DNA of 64,000 bases from CAWJKP01 sp963843465 (GCA_963843465.1 CAWJKP010000001.1:1240001-1304000); one strand, 5' to 3'. Positions 19,806 to 31,096 are shown, numbered from the stretch's first letter. The notes: a model not told the origin generated them from the letters alone. Program-made: numbers and translations.

Positions 19806-20969
19806 CTATCGGAGATCCAGACACACCAACTCGCCGGCGTGGCTGCGGCAGTAGACGCGGCCGTTGGTGACAACCGGCATCGTCCAACACTGGCCATCAA
19901 GGACCTTGGCGCGGGCCAGCTCTTTGAATGCCTCAGGCAAGGCCTCGGCCACCAGGAGCGTGCCGCCATCGACCATAACGAAGAGTTTGCCGTCGGCCAG
20001 CGTCAGGCCGCCGCCGCTCTTCAGGCCCTCCTCCTCCCACTTCACCGTGCCTGTCTCCAAGTCCAGGCACTTGAGGCTGCCCTTGGCGCCTTCTTCACCG
20101 TGTACGCCGTAGACGCAGCCGCCGGAGAGCACGGAGGTCTGGCAGACGGTGTTCACCTCCTTGTTCTCCCAGACCATCTGGAGAGCGTTCTCTTCGAGCT
20201 TCAGCAGCGAGCAACCGCGTCCGGCGCCGGAGATGAAGATCTTGTCCTCGGAGACGATCGGCGTGGCGATATTATAATCAGTCGCCCACTTGTACTTGGC
20301 CACCGGCTCGCCTTTGGCCAGGGTGTAGATCGCCAGGCCGCCGCCGTTGAAGGAAGTGACCCGTTTCTGGCCCGTTTGGCCGAAGACGACGGCCGAGGCG
20401 AACCCGGCGGTATCCGAGCCGGCCTTCCAGACGAGCTTGCCGGTCTTCGCGTCCAGGACGAAGACCACGCCCAGGTCCATGATGACCTGATTGCCCAGAA
20501 CCAACGGGGAGCAGGAAATCGCCCAGCGGCCGTCTTTCACCCCGAAGTCGGCGACCTTCTGGAACCACTGGAGTTCGCCTTTGGCCGCGTCGAGGCAGAC
20601 GATCTTATGATCGTTCCCCAGCGCGAAGACCAGGCCGCCCACCACTGCCGGCGTGGCCGTGCTTTCACCGCTTCGCCCCGTGGGCGGGTAACGCCAGACG
20701 ACGGCGCCCGTTTCCGTATCCAGGCACCAGACAACGCCTTCGCCCTGGGTGTAAAGCTGCTTGCCGGCCACGGTCATGCACGAATGGCCGGCCCCCACGT
20801 TCTTCTTCCACAGCACCTTCGGGGTGTCGCCGGACCAGAGCTTGAGGTTCTTGTCGGCCGAGGTGTTGTCTCGCTTGGCGCCCAGGCAGAACGGCCAATC
20901 GGCCGCCCCTGCCGCCGCCGCCCAGAGGGAAATCCACAGAGTCAGAAGCAGGACGCCTCGCGCAAGCAT
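19806..20969 (-). CDS. Exported PQQ-like beta-propeller protein
   Basis: A 387-residue protein with signal peptide MLARGVLLLTLWISLWAAAA (ATG 20969). Longer upstream frames run into the IS66 end and were rejected. Repeated blades have the PQQ/BamB pattern: CLDTETGAVVWRYPPTG, VCLDAAKGELQWFQKVADFG, VLDAKTGKLVWKAG and CLDLETGTVKWEEEG. The start DWPFCLGAKRDNTS resembles the 'W.FRGPxRDG' opening of planctomycete PQQ-repeat proteins. No catalytic site is expected, and it probably acts as an exported scaffold or sensor. An IS66 element sits just upstream (IR at 21003) and may separate it from its promoter. Confidence 0.8.
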   Translation of the reverse strand: MLARGVLLLTLWISLWAAAAGAADWPFCLGAKRDNTSADKNLKLWSGDTPKVLWKKNVGAGHSCMTVAGKQLYTQGEGVVWCLDTETGAVVWRYPPTGRSGESTATPAVVGGLVFALGNDHKIVCLDAAKGELQWFQKVADFGVKDGRWAISCSPLVLGNQVIMDLGVVFVLDAKTGKLVWKAGSDTAGFASAVVFGQTGQKRVTSFNGGGLAIYTLAKGEPVAKYKWATDYNIATPIVSEDKIFISGAGRGCSLLKLEENALQMVWENKEVNTVCQTSVLSGGCVYGVHGEEGAKGSLKCLDLETGTVKWEEEGLKSGGGLTLADGKLFVMVDGGTLLVAEALPEAFKELARAKVLDGQCWTMPVVTNGRVYCRSHAGELVCLDLR

Positions 20970-21002
20970 GGAATCGTCTCCAATTGTCCAGCGAAGTAGC
21001 AC

Positions 21003-22724
21003 GTAGCTGCCCATTCTGTGCGCAGGGGTGGCAGGCTGAGAGTTGCTATGTTTCTCAGTGGGATGGGCGCGCGGAGGGAGGGACGGCGGCAGAGCCGGGG
21101 CCAAGGGAGGTTATCCGCTCGGCACGGGAATCACGCGGTCCAGCAGGGAGGGGCGGCCATCGGCCGAAAAGCCGGGGCCGATCAAGCCGAGTTTCTCCGC
21201 CAGTCGGGCAAAGCAACTTCGGCCCGTCTCGGACCAGCGGCGGATCTCCTCGATCACGCTCGATAGCGTAAAGATGGAAAGATGTTGACGGAGCGATTCC
21301 AACACGCTCACGATCACCGTTTGACGCCGTGCGCCGCGCACCGTCTTGTTGGTGCGGCCCGTGTCCCGAGCCTGCGCTGGAGAGCGGAGCGTCCGTTCGG
21401 CTTCGTTGTTCGTGCCCGACACCGCCAGCGTTTCACCATTGGGCTTCTCCACCGGCTCCGCCGTGACGAACGTGAAGAGTTGCTCTGCCAACATTACCCG
21501 CATCAGTTCGTTGCACAGCCGTCGATAGTCGTCTTCCGGCCCTTCCCCCGGCGGCAGTTCGGCCACCCACATCGGAGCACACAGATCAAGAATCTCATCG
21601 TCCAACACCGCGACCTTCCCCTTGCGGCCCTCCGTGCTCAGCCGCCGGTCGCGCTGCACTCGACAGGCTTTGCGGTAAATCTCCAGCAGCCGATCCGTGA
21701 GCCGGCGATACTCGGCGTTGGCCGGTTCCAGCAGCGTCAGCTTGATCGCCTTACGCAGAAAATGCGCCCAGCATTTCTGCGACTGCGTAAAGTTCGCATA
21801 CACCGCCGCATCGTCGCTGATCACCATCCCCGCAAACGTCGCCGGATCGAGAATCTGCCGCAGCGTCTCCGCGTCTTTATGCACGCCGAAGAACAATACC
21901 CGAACCTTTTCGGAGAGAAATGCCCACACGCCGTGGATGCTCCACCCCGTCTCGTCGGTATGCACCACGAGCGAGTTTGCCAAGAGGATGCACAGCAGAT
22001 CGAACTCCCCTTCCCATTGCCGTGCCAACCGGTTCAACAGCGCGTCGGCCTGCGACTTCCGCAGTTTCAGGTTCTGGAAGAAGTTCATCAGCAGGCATAC
22101 CTTGTCGAACGACAGCCCGACGACGTACACCTGGTACGCGATGGCCAGCACGATTTCGGCCCCAAACTCGCTGCGGCCGAAGACGCCGGGGATTTGGCCG
22201 TATTGACTGTTCGGGCCGCGATAGATTTCATAGGCCACCAACACCGCTTGGCCGTTCTCCAGCCGCCATACCGGCCGCGTGTGCGACAACCAGCAGTCTG
22301 ATCCCGGTACGCCCGCCGGAAAGACTTTCTCGGTCCGCATGGCCTGGGCGATCTTCTCCGCCGTGCTGATCCGCCCGCCCCGCGACCGCCGCCTTCGCTT
22401 GCGCTGTTTCTTTCCGCGAGCCTCCTGTCGCTGCTCTTCCGCGCAGCGAAAACGGCTGCGAAACCTTTGCTGTCGGCGGTCCGCCCCGTTGCCGCTCCAA
22501 CTCCTCAATCCGCCGCCGCGCCTGGTCGAGTTCCTGTTTCGTCTGGTCGAGTATCTGCTTGGTCGCCTGCAACTCCCGCTGCAACGTCACGACCAGTTCG
22601 ACCAGCCGATCTGGCGTGATCTGTCCCTCGCGGACATCGTCCTTGAACTGTTCAACATCCATGCCTCCTTCATAATCTATTTGCCAAAATCACGTAGCGC
22701 CAGTTTCACAGAATGGGCAGCTAC
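21003..22724. mobile_element. IS66-family element with 18-bp perfect ends
   Basis: GTAGCTGCCCATTCTGTG at 21003-21020 is matched exactly by its complement at 22707-22724, and the interval holds an IS66 TnpC gene. The 8 bases outside each end differ, so no target duplication is left or the ends are not precise. There are no TnpA/TnpB genes, so this is a TnpC-only IS66 type. Confidence 0.8.
21111..22662 (-). pseudogene. IS66 TnpC transposase, one frameshift
   Basis: The N-terminal frame (ATG 22662) gives the coiled coil QRELQATKQILDQTKQELDQ and a following RRRIEELERQRGGPPTAKV zipper tail. At 22438-22446 the sequence CTGCGCGG appears to lack one GC unit, after which the next frame continues AEEQRQEARGKKQRKRRRRS and the full DDE domain. 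DDE-domain segments include RSEFGAEIVLAIAYQVYVVG, VVHTDETGWSIHG (catalytic Asp region), ISDDAAVYANFTQSQKCWAH and the late SGTNNEAERTLRS. It would be an intact 517-residue TnpC if the GC unit were restored. Activity depends on whether the indel is real. Confidence 0.85.
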
Positions 22725-22843
22725 TCCTGAAGCCTACCATAAGATGACGGTATATCACGAGTTAGAGCGAACTTGAAGGACACCGAAACTCGTCGAACCA
22801 ACACAGGGCATCAAATCTCGCAAGTGCTTGACAGGCAACGAGG

Positions 22844-23095
22844 ATGCAATTATTAGCTCTGGCCTACGTCCTTTCGATCCACAAAAGTCAGGGGTCAGAG
22901 TTCCCCTGTGTGGTGATCCTTGTCCACACCCAGCACTACATGATGCTCCAGCGGAACCTGCTCTACGCCGCTGTCACCAGGGGAAAGAAACTGATCGTCC
23001 TGGTCGGGACGAAGAAGGCGTTGGGGATGGCAGTACGGCGGCCGGACACCAGCCAAAGGTACACGGCGTTGAGGAAGCGGCTCCAGCAAGGATGA
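22844..23095 (+). pseudogene. RecD-like helicase C-terminal fragment
   Basis: The frame reads LALAYVLSIHKSQGSEFPCV, then HTQHYMMLQRNLLYAAVTRG and KKLIVLVGTKKALGMAVRR. This is the UvrD/RecD2-type motif V-VI region that ends ATP-dependent RecD-like helicases. About 80 residues survive of a protein normally over 700, and the rest was lost next to the IS66 insertion. Confidence 0.75.
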
Positions 23096-23350
23096 GACAT
23101 GCGAACTCCAGAACCCACGATCAAGGCGGCCATCCTGGCAGAATCCTTTTTGTGAAAGGGTCATCGGCTCCATACGCCGCGATTGTTTGGATCCCATCGC
23201 CGTGCTTGTTTGTTCCGTTACAACAATCGTTCCCGGCCCTTTGTGTTCTCTTCGTCTACGCACATTGGCCTCCCGCCTCTCCCCAAAACGAGTTTTTTGC
23301 GAAGGACAAGGGTCACTAACGCCCTCTTCCGGTTTTCTTTGTCTGGCCGC

Positions 23351-26005
23351 TCAAAGCTGATAGCCCACTTTTTTCCAGCCCGCTTCGGGAAGTACGACGC
23401 GAAAGCCGTAGTAAGCATGGCCGGGGTAGTTCTGGCTGTTGAACTCGCGACGGGTGGCGCGCTGACTGTGGCCGTACCAACTCCAGGAACCGCCCCGGAT
23501 GACCCGGTAGTTTCCGGGCTTGGTCTGGCAGGGATCGGTCTGAGCCTGGGGCGTGTACTCTTCGTACCAGTCGCTGCACCATTGACCGACGTTGCCGGCC
23601 ATGTCCATGACGCCGTCGCGGCTGGCGCCCGCGGGGAATGAGCCGACCACCACCACGCCGGTTTGCTCTGTTGCGGGCCTCGGCAAGCGGCTGCCCAGCG
23701 CGGTACGCCCCTGAAACCAGCCGTGCAGCCCCGGCACGGGCGTCTCTTCGCCCCAGGGATAGGTGCGCCCTTCGCCACGGCCTGTAGCCGCATATTCCCA
23801 CTCGGCCTCGGTGGGCAACCGGAAGCCGTCGGCCTTGAAGTTGGCCACCCAGAACTTCTCGCCGGGCTTGACGGGATCGGTGGCCTGTTCGGCGTAAACC
23901 GGGGTCAGGCCCACCTGGGCGGAAAGCCAGTTACAGTACTTGGCCGCATCGATCCACGAGACGTGCAGCACCGGTTCCCGGTCGCGCCACGAATTGCCGT
24001 CGCGAAACTGGCGGTGGTCCGGATCAAAGCGCTCGAACTGGCCATTCGTCACCGTATATTTACCCATGGCGAAGGCTGAGATCGTTACCGGATGTCGCGG
24101 TTTCTCGTCAGGCTCTCCCTTGTCCGAGCCCATGAAGAACTTGCCGCCCGGGATCCGAACCATTTCTGGCAAGGCAGGGTACCGAGGTTTCGGCAGAGCG
24201 ACGGGCTCGACCTTGATCAACTCGATCGCCTCTACCAGGACGATTCCATGATCGTCATCGGCCGGAGCAGGCTGTCCCCACATCTGCCCCGGCTCCCACT
24301 GGAGTCTTAACGTACGCGTGGTGTCATAGAGCGACCAGAAGAATGACGCGACCCGGAACTCACCTTTGCCAGTCGGCGGCAGGAAGGCCGGGATGAAATA
24401 GGGATAATCGTCGGCAGCCCGCGGCGGGCCGTCCGCGACGAGGGTGAGGCGAGCCTCCTCGCCGGATGGGTTGCTGTAACGGATGCGGATATTGTACGTG
24501 GCGGTCGTGAGCCCCTGGACCGGCACCGAAAAACCGCTGTCCTTGACAGCGGCGTTTTGTACGGCCCGGACGCCGCTCTGCGAGACCACGGCCGCGCCGG
24601 GCCCCAGCTTGCCCGATTCGGCCGACAGGCGTCGCACGACCGGTCCGATTGCCGTGCCGCTGGCCCAGGTACGATTGGCCAGGTGCGTACCAAGGGAACT
24701 ATTCTCTTTTGTGGCCTGGCCTACGATTAGTTTACGGCCCACGATATCGGCCAAGACCTGGTTGGCGCGGGTCAAGATCACCCGTGGTACCCCAGGGACA
24801 AGCGGCACTTCGGCGTGGCCCACTCCGGCGGGCAGCTCGAATCGGCTGCTCTTGTCGGCCAACTGGATCGTCAAGGATGCCGGCGCCGTGAGGAACGTGT
24901 CGACATAGACCAGATCCTCTACGTCGTCGTGGATCTGATCGAAGCGGATGCCTGCCTGGAGGCTGAGATCGACCCACCGCTGGCCATCCCATGCCCGGCG
25001 CAGCCACTTCGATCGATTACGGTAGGTGACCACGAACTTGTCCTGCGTGATTAGCGGCGGACGCCCGGTCTTGAACCAGGCGCTGGCGTAGGCGGTGGCA
25101 TCCAGGAAACTCTCGTCTCGGTCGTAATGGTTGCGCTCCGATCCGGCGGGCCAGTGGTAGGGCATCAAATTCGAGTCCTCGTTGTAGTCGTTCCAGATGA
25201 CCAGACTGATCCAGTCCGCCCCGTCGTTGATGGCGCCCTGCCACATGGCCAGGTAGCCGCTCAGCCCGCGGTAGTCCTGAAGATTAGCGCTGTTGTAGGC
25301 AGGAGAGACTTCGGCGGCAAAGATTTTGTCCAGCTTCAGCGTCGCGCGCCGCCCGCTGGCGTTGTCCGAAATGACGCTGCCCAGCTCGACGGGATTGAAC
25401 ATCATCAAACCGTCCAGGCATGGCGCGGCGGCGAACTCGCGGGTGAACGTCTCGATGCTGGGGCGGTACGCGAACCGCGGCAAGAGCACGTGCGGCACCA
25501 GGCAAATCGGCACGCCCGCAGCCTTGAGCTTTTCGATGGTGGACGGGAACATGCTCCCCCCGCAGTAACCCGAGAGTACGACCTTGCCGTCGTGCCGAAA
25601 CTGATTGGGGTGACTGTGGAACCGCAGCACCATGTCCTGCACGTTCTCGGGGAACGGCTGAACGCTGTATTCGGGCGCCATCGCCAGCAGGAAACCGGTG
25701 CCCAACTGACGAGCCGCCTCGTACATCCGGTCGGCTGATTCCACGTAGTTTGTGGGCTTCAGTTGGCCCGGGCTGCCCGACTTCCATTCACCCACGTCCA
25801 GCAGGAAGCCGTCGATCCCGTGCCGCTGGGCCAGCGCGATCTCCTGTTTGTAGACCTCGACGGAACTGCCGTAGCAGACCATATACCAGCACAAGACATG
25901 CTGCTTGGCTGCCGTGGGCGTCTCCGCAGCGCCGCCGGCCGCGATAATCGCCGTCCACACCGCGGCGCCGAGGATTGTGGACTGCAATAACTTCAAGATT
26001 CTCAT
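23351..26005 (-). CDS. Exported GH71-like enzyme fused to a formylglycine-generating-enzyme-like domain
   Basis: An intact 884-residue protein. A signal peptide (MRILKLLQSTILGAAVWTAI) is followed by a GH71-type TIM barrel (about residues 35-340). It has HVLCWYMVCYGSSVEVYKQE, LAQRHGIDGFLLDVGEW, MAPEYSVQPFPE and WISLVIWNDYNEDS, as in endo-1,3-alpha-glucanases and mutanases. Two beta-sandwich modules follow (about 340-620). The C-terminal 240 residues form an FGE/SUMF1 fold: MVRIPGGKFFMGSDKGEPDE, KYTVTNGQFERF, DGFRLPTEAEWEYAATGRGE and GNYRVIRGGSWSW. FGE-like tails in such secreted proteins are thought to bind rather than convert sulfatase cysteines. It probably degrades alpha-glucan-like polymers outside the cytoplasm. 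Confidence 0.75.
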   Translation of the reverse strand: MRILKLLQSTILGAAVWTAIIAAGGAAETPTAAKQHVLCWYMVCYGSSVEVYKQEIALAQRHGIDGFLLDVGEWKSGSPGQLKPTNYVESADRMYEAARQLGTGFLLAMAPEYSVQPFPENVQDMVLRFHSHPNQFRHDGKVVLSGYCGGSMFPSTIEKLKAAGVPICLVPHVLLPRFAYRPSIETFTREFAAAPCLDGLMMFNPVELGSVISDNASGRRATLKLDKIFAAEVSPAYNSANLQDYRGLSGYLAMWQGAINDGADWISLVIWNDYNEDSNLMPYHWPAGSERNHYDRDESFLDATAYASAWFKTGRPPLITQDKFVVTYRNRSKWLRRAWDGQRWVDLSLQAGIRFDQIHDDVEDLVYVDTFLTAPASLTIQLADKSSRFELPAGVGHAEVPLVPGVPRVILTRANQVLADIVGRKLIVGQATKENSSLGTHLANRTWASGTAIGPVVRRLSAESGKLGPGAAVVSQSGVRAVQNAAVKDSGFSVPVQGLTTATYNIRIRYSNPSGEEARLTLVADGPPRAADDYPYFIPAFLPPTGKGEFRVASFFWSLYDTTRTLRLQWEPGQMWGQPAPADDDHGIVLVEAIELIKVEPVALPKPRYPALPEMVRIPGGKFFMGSDKGEPDEKPRHPVTISAFAMGKYTVTNGQFERFDPDHRQFRDGNSWRDREPVLHVSWIDAAKYCNWLSAQVGLTPVYAEQATDPVKPGEKFWVANFKADGFRLPTEAEWEYAATGRGEGRTYPWGEETPVPGLHGWFQGRTALGSRLPRPATEQTGVVVVGSFPAGASRDGVMDMAGNVGQWCSDWYEEYTPQAQTDPCQTKPGNYRVIRGGSWSWYGHSQRATRREFNSQNYPGHAYYGFRVVLPEAGWKKVGYQL

Positions 26006-26073
26006 GGTGTGTCATCTCGACTGGGTCTGTTACTGGCCAAAGGAGGCTGCACGGATCAAGGAATCTGGTCATC

Positions 26074-28127
26074 TCACTTCCGCACTTCGCCGCGGACGTA
26101 GGTCACCACGGGATCCCAGACAGCGCTGCCCCCTGCGGCAGCGTTTTTACTGACGATGAAGCAAAGGCTCTGGCCGGCGACCACATTGGCGGTCAGGTCG
26201 TGCGCAAGGGGTTTCTCTTTCACGGTGTGCGTCGGCCAGATCGCATCAGCACCGCGCAGGATCGCGACGTTGACTCCTTCGCCGCCGTGGTTTGCGACGG
26301 AGACCTTGCCCTCGATGCGGATCGTGCCGGCATGCGGGGCGACCCACGTGCGGACCGCATCCCCGTCGTCGGGCGTCATCTGGAAATAGCCCACCTCGCA
26401 CTTGCCGGTCCCGCGCCAACGCGGATCGCTGAAAGTCATGTCGGTGTAGGCGCTGCGGTTGCGCTGTTGGTTGCGCCACTGGTTCTTGCCCTGGACGCTG
26501 GAGAACCCGTCCGAGGCCCGATAGGTATCGGCTCCATACTCGAACAGCATGTGCCTGACGACGGTTCCCTTCGAGAGACCATTTTTCTCGCCGCGCGCGA
26601 CGACCTGGATGGTGTGTGGCGCGTTGGGGGTCAAACCGGACTTGACGAATCCGAACTGATAGGGGATCGACAGGTTGGCGTAGCAATCCACGGTCTGCTG
26701 CAGGACGCCGTCCAGGAAGACATCGGCTTTGCCGCAATCCGGCCCCTTTACAGTGCGCCAGTAGATGTCCGGACCCTGGAATGTGAAGCGGACGCTGGCG
26801 CCGGCTGTTGCGCTGGCCCTCGCCAGACTTTCATAGTAGGTCGGATCCCGCTCATCGGTCCATTGTCCGGAGTAGGCCGTCTCCGCGGTTGCGGCGGGAA
26901 CGCGGCGGGCGTGGCGGCTCTCGATCGTGTCGGCCGATTCGAAGAACGGCGTGTAAGCGTAGTACTGCGCGGGTCCATCGTTACGGCCCAAAGACCGTTT
27001 GTAGGGCTGGCCAAGTACACCGAAGGCGAAGCGAAGCCCTGGACGACCGCCGTCTCGCCGGGCCCCAAGTCGATCCGGAACCGCCGGCCGGGCGCTTTCT
27101 GCCAGAAACTGTAGACGTACAGCGTCTTATCGCCACTGAAAATGTTGGACTTGCCTTGATCGGTCGGCCATGTACCGTACAGGTCTGCGCACCAGTTCCG
27201 CCCGGCATAAAACGACGGGCTCCAGTCCTGTTTGCCCAAGTCGCTACAGACCGACAGGCCGCCGATGTAATTGAAAGACACGTACTTTTTGAGATACGTG
27301 TTGTATGTCACGCAATAACCGTTGACGTACGATGCCTTGCCTCCCACGCCCGGTTGCGACCACTGGCCATTGTAGAACTTCCACCACTTGCCCGGGGCCA
27401 TCTTGTCGCGGATCGCGCACCGCGCCACATGATGCCGGAGCAACCCGCCGGCGGGGGCCTGCGTCTTCGGCCACAAGTAATGGTTGGTGAACAGGTAGAT
27501 GTATCCGCCGCGCCGGTCGACGTAGAGGATATGATCTCCGTCGCCGCCGTCCCACGACAGGCCCGAGAAGGCCGGTCCGCTGCGGGCCGGCTGGCCCGGA
27601 TCATCGCGTGTCAGAAGTCGCCCCTCGTACTTCCAGGTCAGACCCTTGTCGGTGCTGCTGGCCAGGTGGATCTCCCGCAGCACCATGCCGGCATAGCCCT
27701 CCTGCTCGCAATGCATGGGGGCGTAGAGCCGCTTCTGGGCCTCGTCGTACCAGACGCCGCCGAGGATATACGGGGCGCGCAAGGGGAAGTTGGCGGTACC
27801 GTCCGGCTGGCGAGTCGCGTTCTCGATGTTTGTGCCTTTGAAGCGGAACACGGGTTTGTTGTACCCGTTCTTATAGATGACCCAATACTCGCCGTCGATC
27901 ATGACCGGGCAGTATGGGAAATCCATGTCGCAGGGATTCTTTGGGCCCATGTAGTCGGGCAAAGGCTCCAACGTCTCCGGCGTGACGGTGAGCGTGAAGG
28001 GCAGGGTCAATCTCTTGGCGCCGTCCGGTTCGGCCCCAGCCCGGCCAACGGGGCCGAGGACTGCAAAACCCAGGCCAAGATAGGCCGCCACCACAAATCT
28101 TCTAGTCCGCGCGTGCTTGCTGGGCAT
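26074..28127 (-). CDS. Exported beta-propeller protein with a C-terminal beta-sandwich, one frameshift
   Basis: The start MPSKHARTRRFVVAAYLGLG (ATG 28127) gives a signal peptide. Residues about 40-370 look like a five-bladed beta-propeller of the DUF4185/GH43-like type: FPYCPVMIDGEYWVIYKNGY, ASSTDKGLTWKYEGRLLTRD, YIYLFTNHYLWPK and CVTYNTYLKKYVSFNYIGGL. A shift beside TTTGGG near 26985 leads to the second frame (GRNDGPAQYYAYTPFFESAD). That frame carries galactose-binding-like sandwiches such as VRFTFQGPDIYWRTVKGPD, and VADVFLDG-type strands. The likely role is carbohydrate binding or hydrolysis. No catalytic triad was identified. Confidence 0.5.
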
Positions 28128-28157
28128 GGCTTTTCTCCGAGGTAGGTAGTCGTAGAA

Positions 28158-29394
28158 CTACAATTGATCCGGCCGGTAGAATCGCAGTTCGACCGCCGCA
28201 ATATCCATGGGATCTTTGTAATACGGATTGATTTCGATTTCGTTTTTTTCACCCCACTTCAGCCAGGGATTGAGCGTCATGCGGCGGTGGCGGCCACGTG
28301 GGCCGGAGTAGAAATAGACGTTCTGATTGTTGATATAAACGCTCTGGATGTCGGCACGCGGGCCTCCAATATAGACTTGGACCAGATAGTCCTTTCCGCG
28401 CGAGTCGGGGACAAATGACACCTTCGCGCCGCTCAGGGGAGCGACTCCAGGCAAGGTGATAGCGGCGGTAGATGGGTTGCAGCCAGTTGAGAAGCCGGTC
28501 TTCGGCCTTCTCGGACGACCAGGCGACCTCCGGCGGATATCCGCCGCCATTTTCGCCGGGACCGTAGAAATTGCCCACGAATTGCGGCATTTTCAACATC
28601 GTATCGAACGGGTGGCGGTTGATCAACATACGCGGCGCGCCGATCGCCCAGGCCTGGATGAACGTGGGGATCGACAATTCCCTGCCTCGCTCGATGGCCC
28701 ACGCGAGATTGGCGTATTCGATTACCGCTTCGGTCGAGTCGATGTTGTTCAACGACAACGGCATCATCATGCCAAACCCATTCCTCGACAAGTACTGGAA
28801 ACTATCGTCGAGATCGTAGTTCGGCTGGTTCTGCGGCTTCGACCAGGGGTTGAAATAGAAATGCCAGCCGTATTTGTCGTACCGATCCAGGTACATCGGC
28901 ACGTCGCCGCCAACGAAGTCGAAACGCGTTTGTCTTCCGACACCCAAGGCCGCCAAGAGAACGACCAGATCTCGTTCTTGTTGCGCGGCGACAATCGCCA
29001 CTTGCGTATCCTCGCGCAGAGCCGCGACGGCCCCCTGTCCCTCGACTCGGACAATCGGCAGGGAGTTGTGGCCAACGGCGATGGTCGCATTGGATACACC
29101 ACCCAGAGAGGCGAGATCGCTGCGGTACTTGCCCAGCGTCAGTGCGGCTCGCGAGGCGTCGTCGCACTTGATAAGCAGGACCGACGCGCGGCTCTTGTCG
29201 GCCGCCGCGAATTCGGCACACTGGCCTTCCACTTTGCCGTATCCGCGCAACTCCTTGGCCGGCAGGTATCGCTGCTGCGCCGCACGAAGGCCAGAGATCG
29301 ACTCCGGCAACGTCATCGCCGCCTTCGTTGGCGCGGCAACGGAAACGAGGAGAGTCGCGATAAAGACAACATAGTGGAAAAGACAACGTCGCAT
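28158..29394 (-). CDS. Exported protein of unknown function, frameshifted
   Basis: ATG 29394 behind GAGGTG gives a signal peptide (MRRCLFHYVVFIATLLVSVA). The middle has GGDVPMYLDRYDKYGWHFYF and SRNGFGMMMPLSLNNIDSTE, and looks like a barrel-type domain. Around 28455 the frame changes. The rest reads SGAKVSFVPDSRGKDYLVQV, SVYINNQNVYFYSGPRGRHR and an acidic end, a beta-sandwich. The total is about 410 codons, which seems short for this architecture. Neighbouring genes on the same strand are also exported carbohydrate-active proteins. The family is not recognised. Confidence 0.5.
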
Positions 29395-29516
29395 GAAGAA
29401 CACCTCAGATGTTGGAAAGACCGATCTCAACCCGCTGCCTACAACATTGTTTGCCGGCACGAATATGCCTCGGGAAGCCAATACCCATCAAGTCGCCGAT
29501 CCACTCTCTTGTTGCC

Positions 29517-29909
29517 CTATTTCTCGGGCACAAGGCGAACGTAATCCAGCCCCAGAATGCATCCACCCGATTTCTCGTTGGTCCCCACGATTTCCAACGT
29601 CAGCTTGTGGAGTCCAGCGGTGACCCGAAGGATGCCAGGGCCGATGTCGGCATTGTCATAGGAAGCGGTCAGATAGGAGTTGATCGTCTGGATCTTCTGG
29701 GCACCCAGGTTCAGCTTCGCATCTCGGACATTTCGCTCTGGGGGTCCGAAGACCGACGTGTAATCATATTCGGCATGGAGCAAGGCGTGGATGCCCTGTC
29801 GATAACAGAACATGGTCGAGTCCTTTGGTATCTTGGAAAGACTGAATGGCACAGCGTTTCTTGCTCGCGTCACAGGGTGGCACGTCCCTGCGGGCACCAT
29901 GTACAGCAT
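29517..29909 (-). pseudogene. C-terminal beta-sandwich fragment of an exported protein
   Basis: The credible part (about 29517-29800) reads HAEYDYTSVFGPPERNVRDA, then GPGILRVTAGLHKLTLEIVG and a final ILGLDYVRLVPEK. This is the kind of C-terminal domain found in DUF2961 and related secreted hydrolase-like proteins. Nothing upstream in the frame looks like a start or signal peptide, so the N-terminal portion is missing. Confidence 0.4.
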
Positions 29910-30209
29910 GGTTGGCTCACCCGACGTTCTGAATGCGATCGATCGAGCGTAGCCAATCGGGCAGGAGCGGACAGGCAGGGGCTCTTTTCAGGCAGAACCC
30001 TATTATTGCCTCCGGCAAGCCTGGCAACAAGGATATAACGGCTTTTCCACAACGGCGATTGTGCGAGCGGCGGCCTTCCGCAGAGGCCAAAGAGTCTGCC
30101 CCAAGATCGGATGACTTGATGGGACAGTCAGCCAGCCGAACAAGAAAAAGATGGCCGGACCTGCCTAGCCCTTTCCCTCTTCGACGGCCGTGGTTGCCCG
30201 GGCCTTTGG
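29910..30209. other. 300-base stretch without recognisable features
   Basis: No gene, repeat or convincing promoter was found between the DUF2961-like fragment and the acetylesterase fragment. Confidence 0.5.
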
Positions 30210-31001
30210 GAAGAGGAGTTGCAGACTCATAAGGCGATTCCCCACACGGGGCTCATCGTCACCACCGACCTCGGCGACGTCAAGGACATCCACCCGCGGC
30301 GCAAGCAGGAGGTCGGCGACCGCCTGGCCATATGGGCTTTGGCCGGAGTTTATGGACAGCACGGCTTGGTTTATTCCGGACCCCTTTATCGGGAGATGAA
30401 ACGGGAAGGCAGCAAGATCCGGCTGGAGTTCGACCACACGGGCAGCGGTCTCATGGCCAGCGACGGCAAACCGTTGTCGCACTTCACCCTGGCGGGCGAA
30501 GATCAGACGTTCCATCCGGCCGAGGCGCGGATTGAGGGCACCTCGATCGTCGTCTCCAGCGAGTCGGTGTCCAATCCTCAGGCCGTCCGCTTCGGTTGTC
30601 GCGATGACGCCCAGCCGAACCTGGTCAACCGCGAGGGGTTGCCGGCCATGGCTTTCCGCACCGATTCGTGGCGGCGTGTGACCGATCCGGTCCCCTGTTC
30701 GCCGCAAACCATTGTCATTCAGCGGGGCGGCGGCCACGGCTACTCGGCCTGCGCCTACTTCTTCGGCCGCGAGCTGACCTCGTTCGAGATCGCCGCCGTG
30801 GACGGGCGGTTCGCCAAGGCCCGGTCGCGGATCGACGGCCAGGGCGTGCTGGTTGCCAGTCCCGCGGTGGATCGGCCGGCAGCGGTCCGTTATGCCTGGG
30901 CCGACAACCCGGAGGGCTGCAATCTTTACAATGCCGCGGGACTGCCGGCCTCGCCCTTCCGCACCGATGACTGGCCGGGACTGACTCGCGACCGACGATA
31001 A
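30210..31001 (+). pseudogene. Sialate O-acetylesterase-type fragment, 5' end missing
   Basis: The frame enters at THKAIPHTGLIVTTDLGDVK and DIHPRRKQEVGDRLAIWALA, which match the IPHTG/DIHP region near the C-terminus of the complete gene at 31193. The catalytic Ser domain is absent. The tail contains two copies of the C-terminal beta-domain. The first ends around NREGLPAMAFRTDSW and the second, after a linker, ends AAGLPASPFRTDDW. It is a tandem paralogue reduced to its end. Confidence 0.7.
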
Positions 31002-31015
31002 CCGGGCCGTGCGAA

Positions 31016-31096
31016 GGGGACAGTCCCATTTTCGCGGCGATCAAGCTGGTTCGTCGCCGCAGCGCCCCTTGCGCCGCGAAAATCGGGACAGTCCCC
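31016..31096. repeat. REP-like palindrome, GGGACAGTCCC type
   Basis: GGGGACAGTCCC plus ATTTTCGCGGCG at the left is matched in reverse at 31072-31096 with one indel and minor changes, with a loop of about 32 bases. It resembles the palindrome at 58721-58791 in its outer GGGGACAGTCCC part. Confidence 0.8.
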
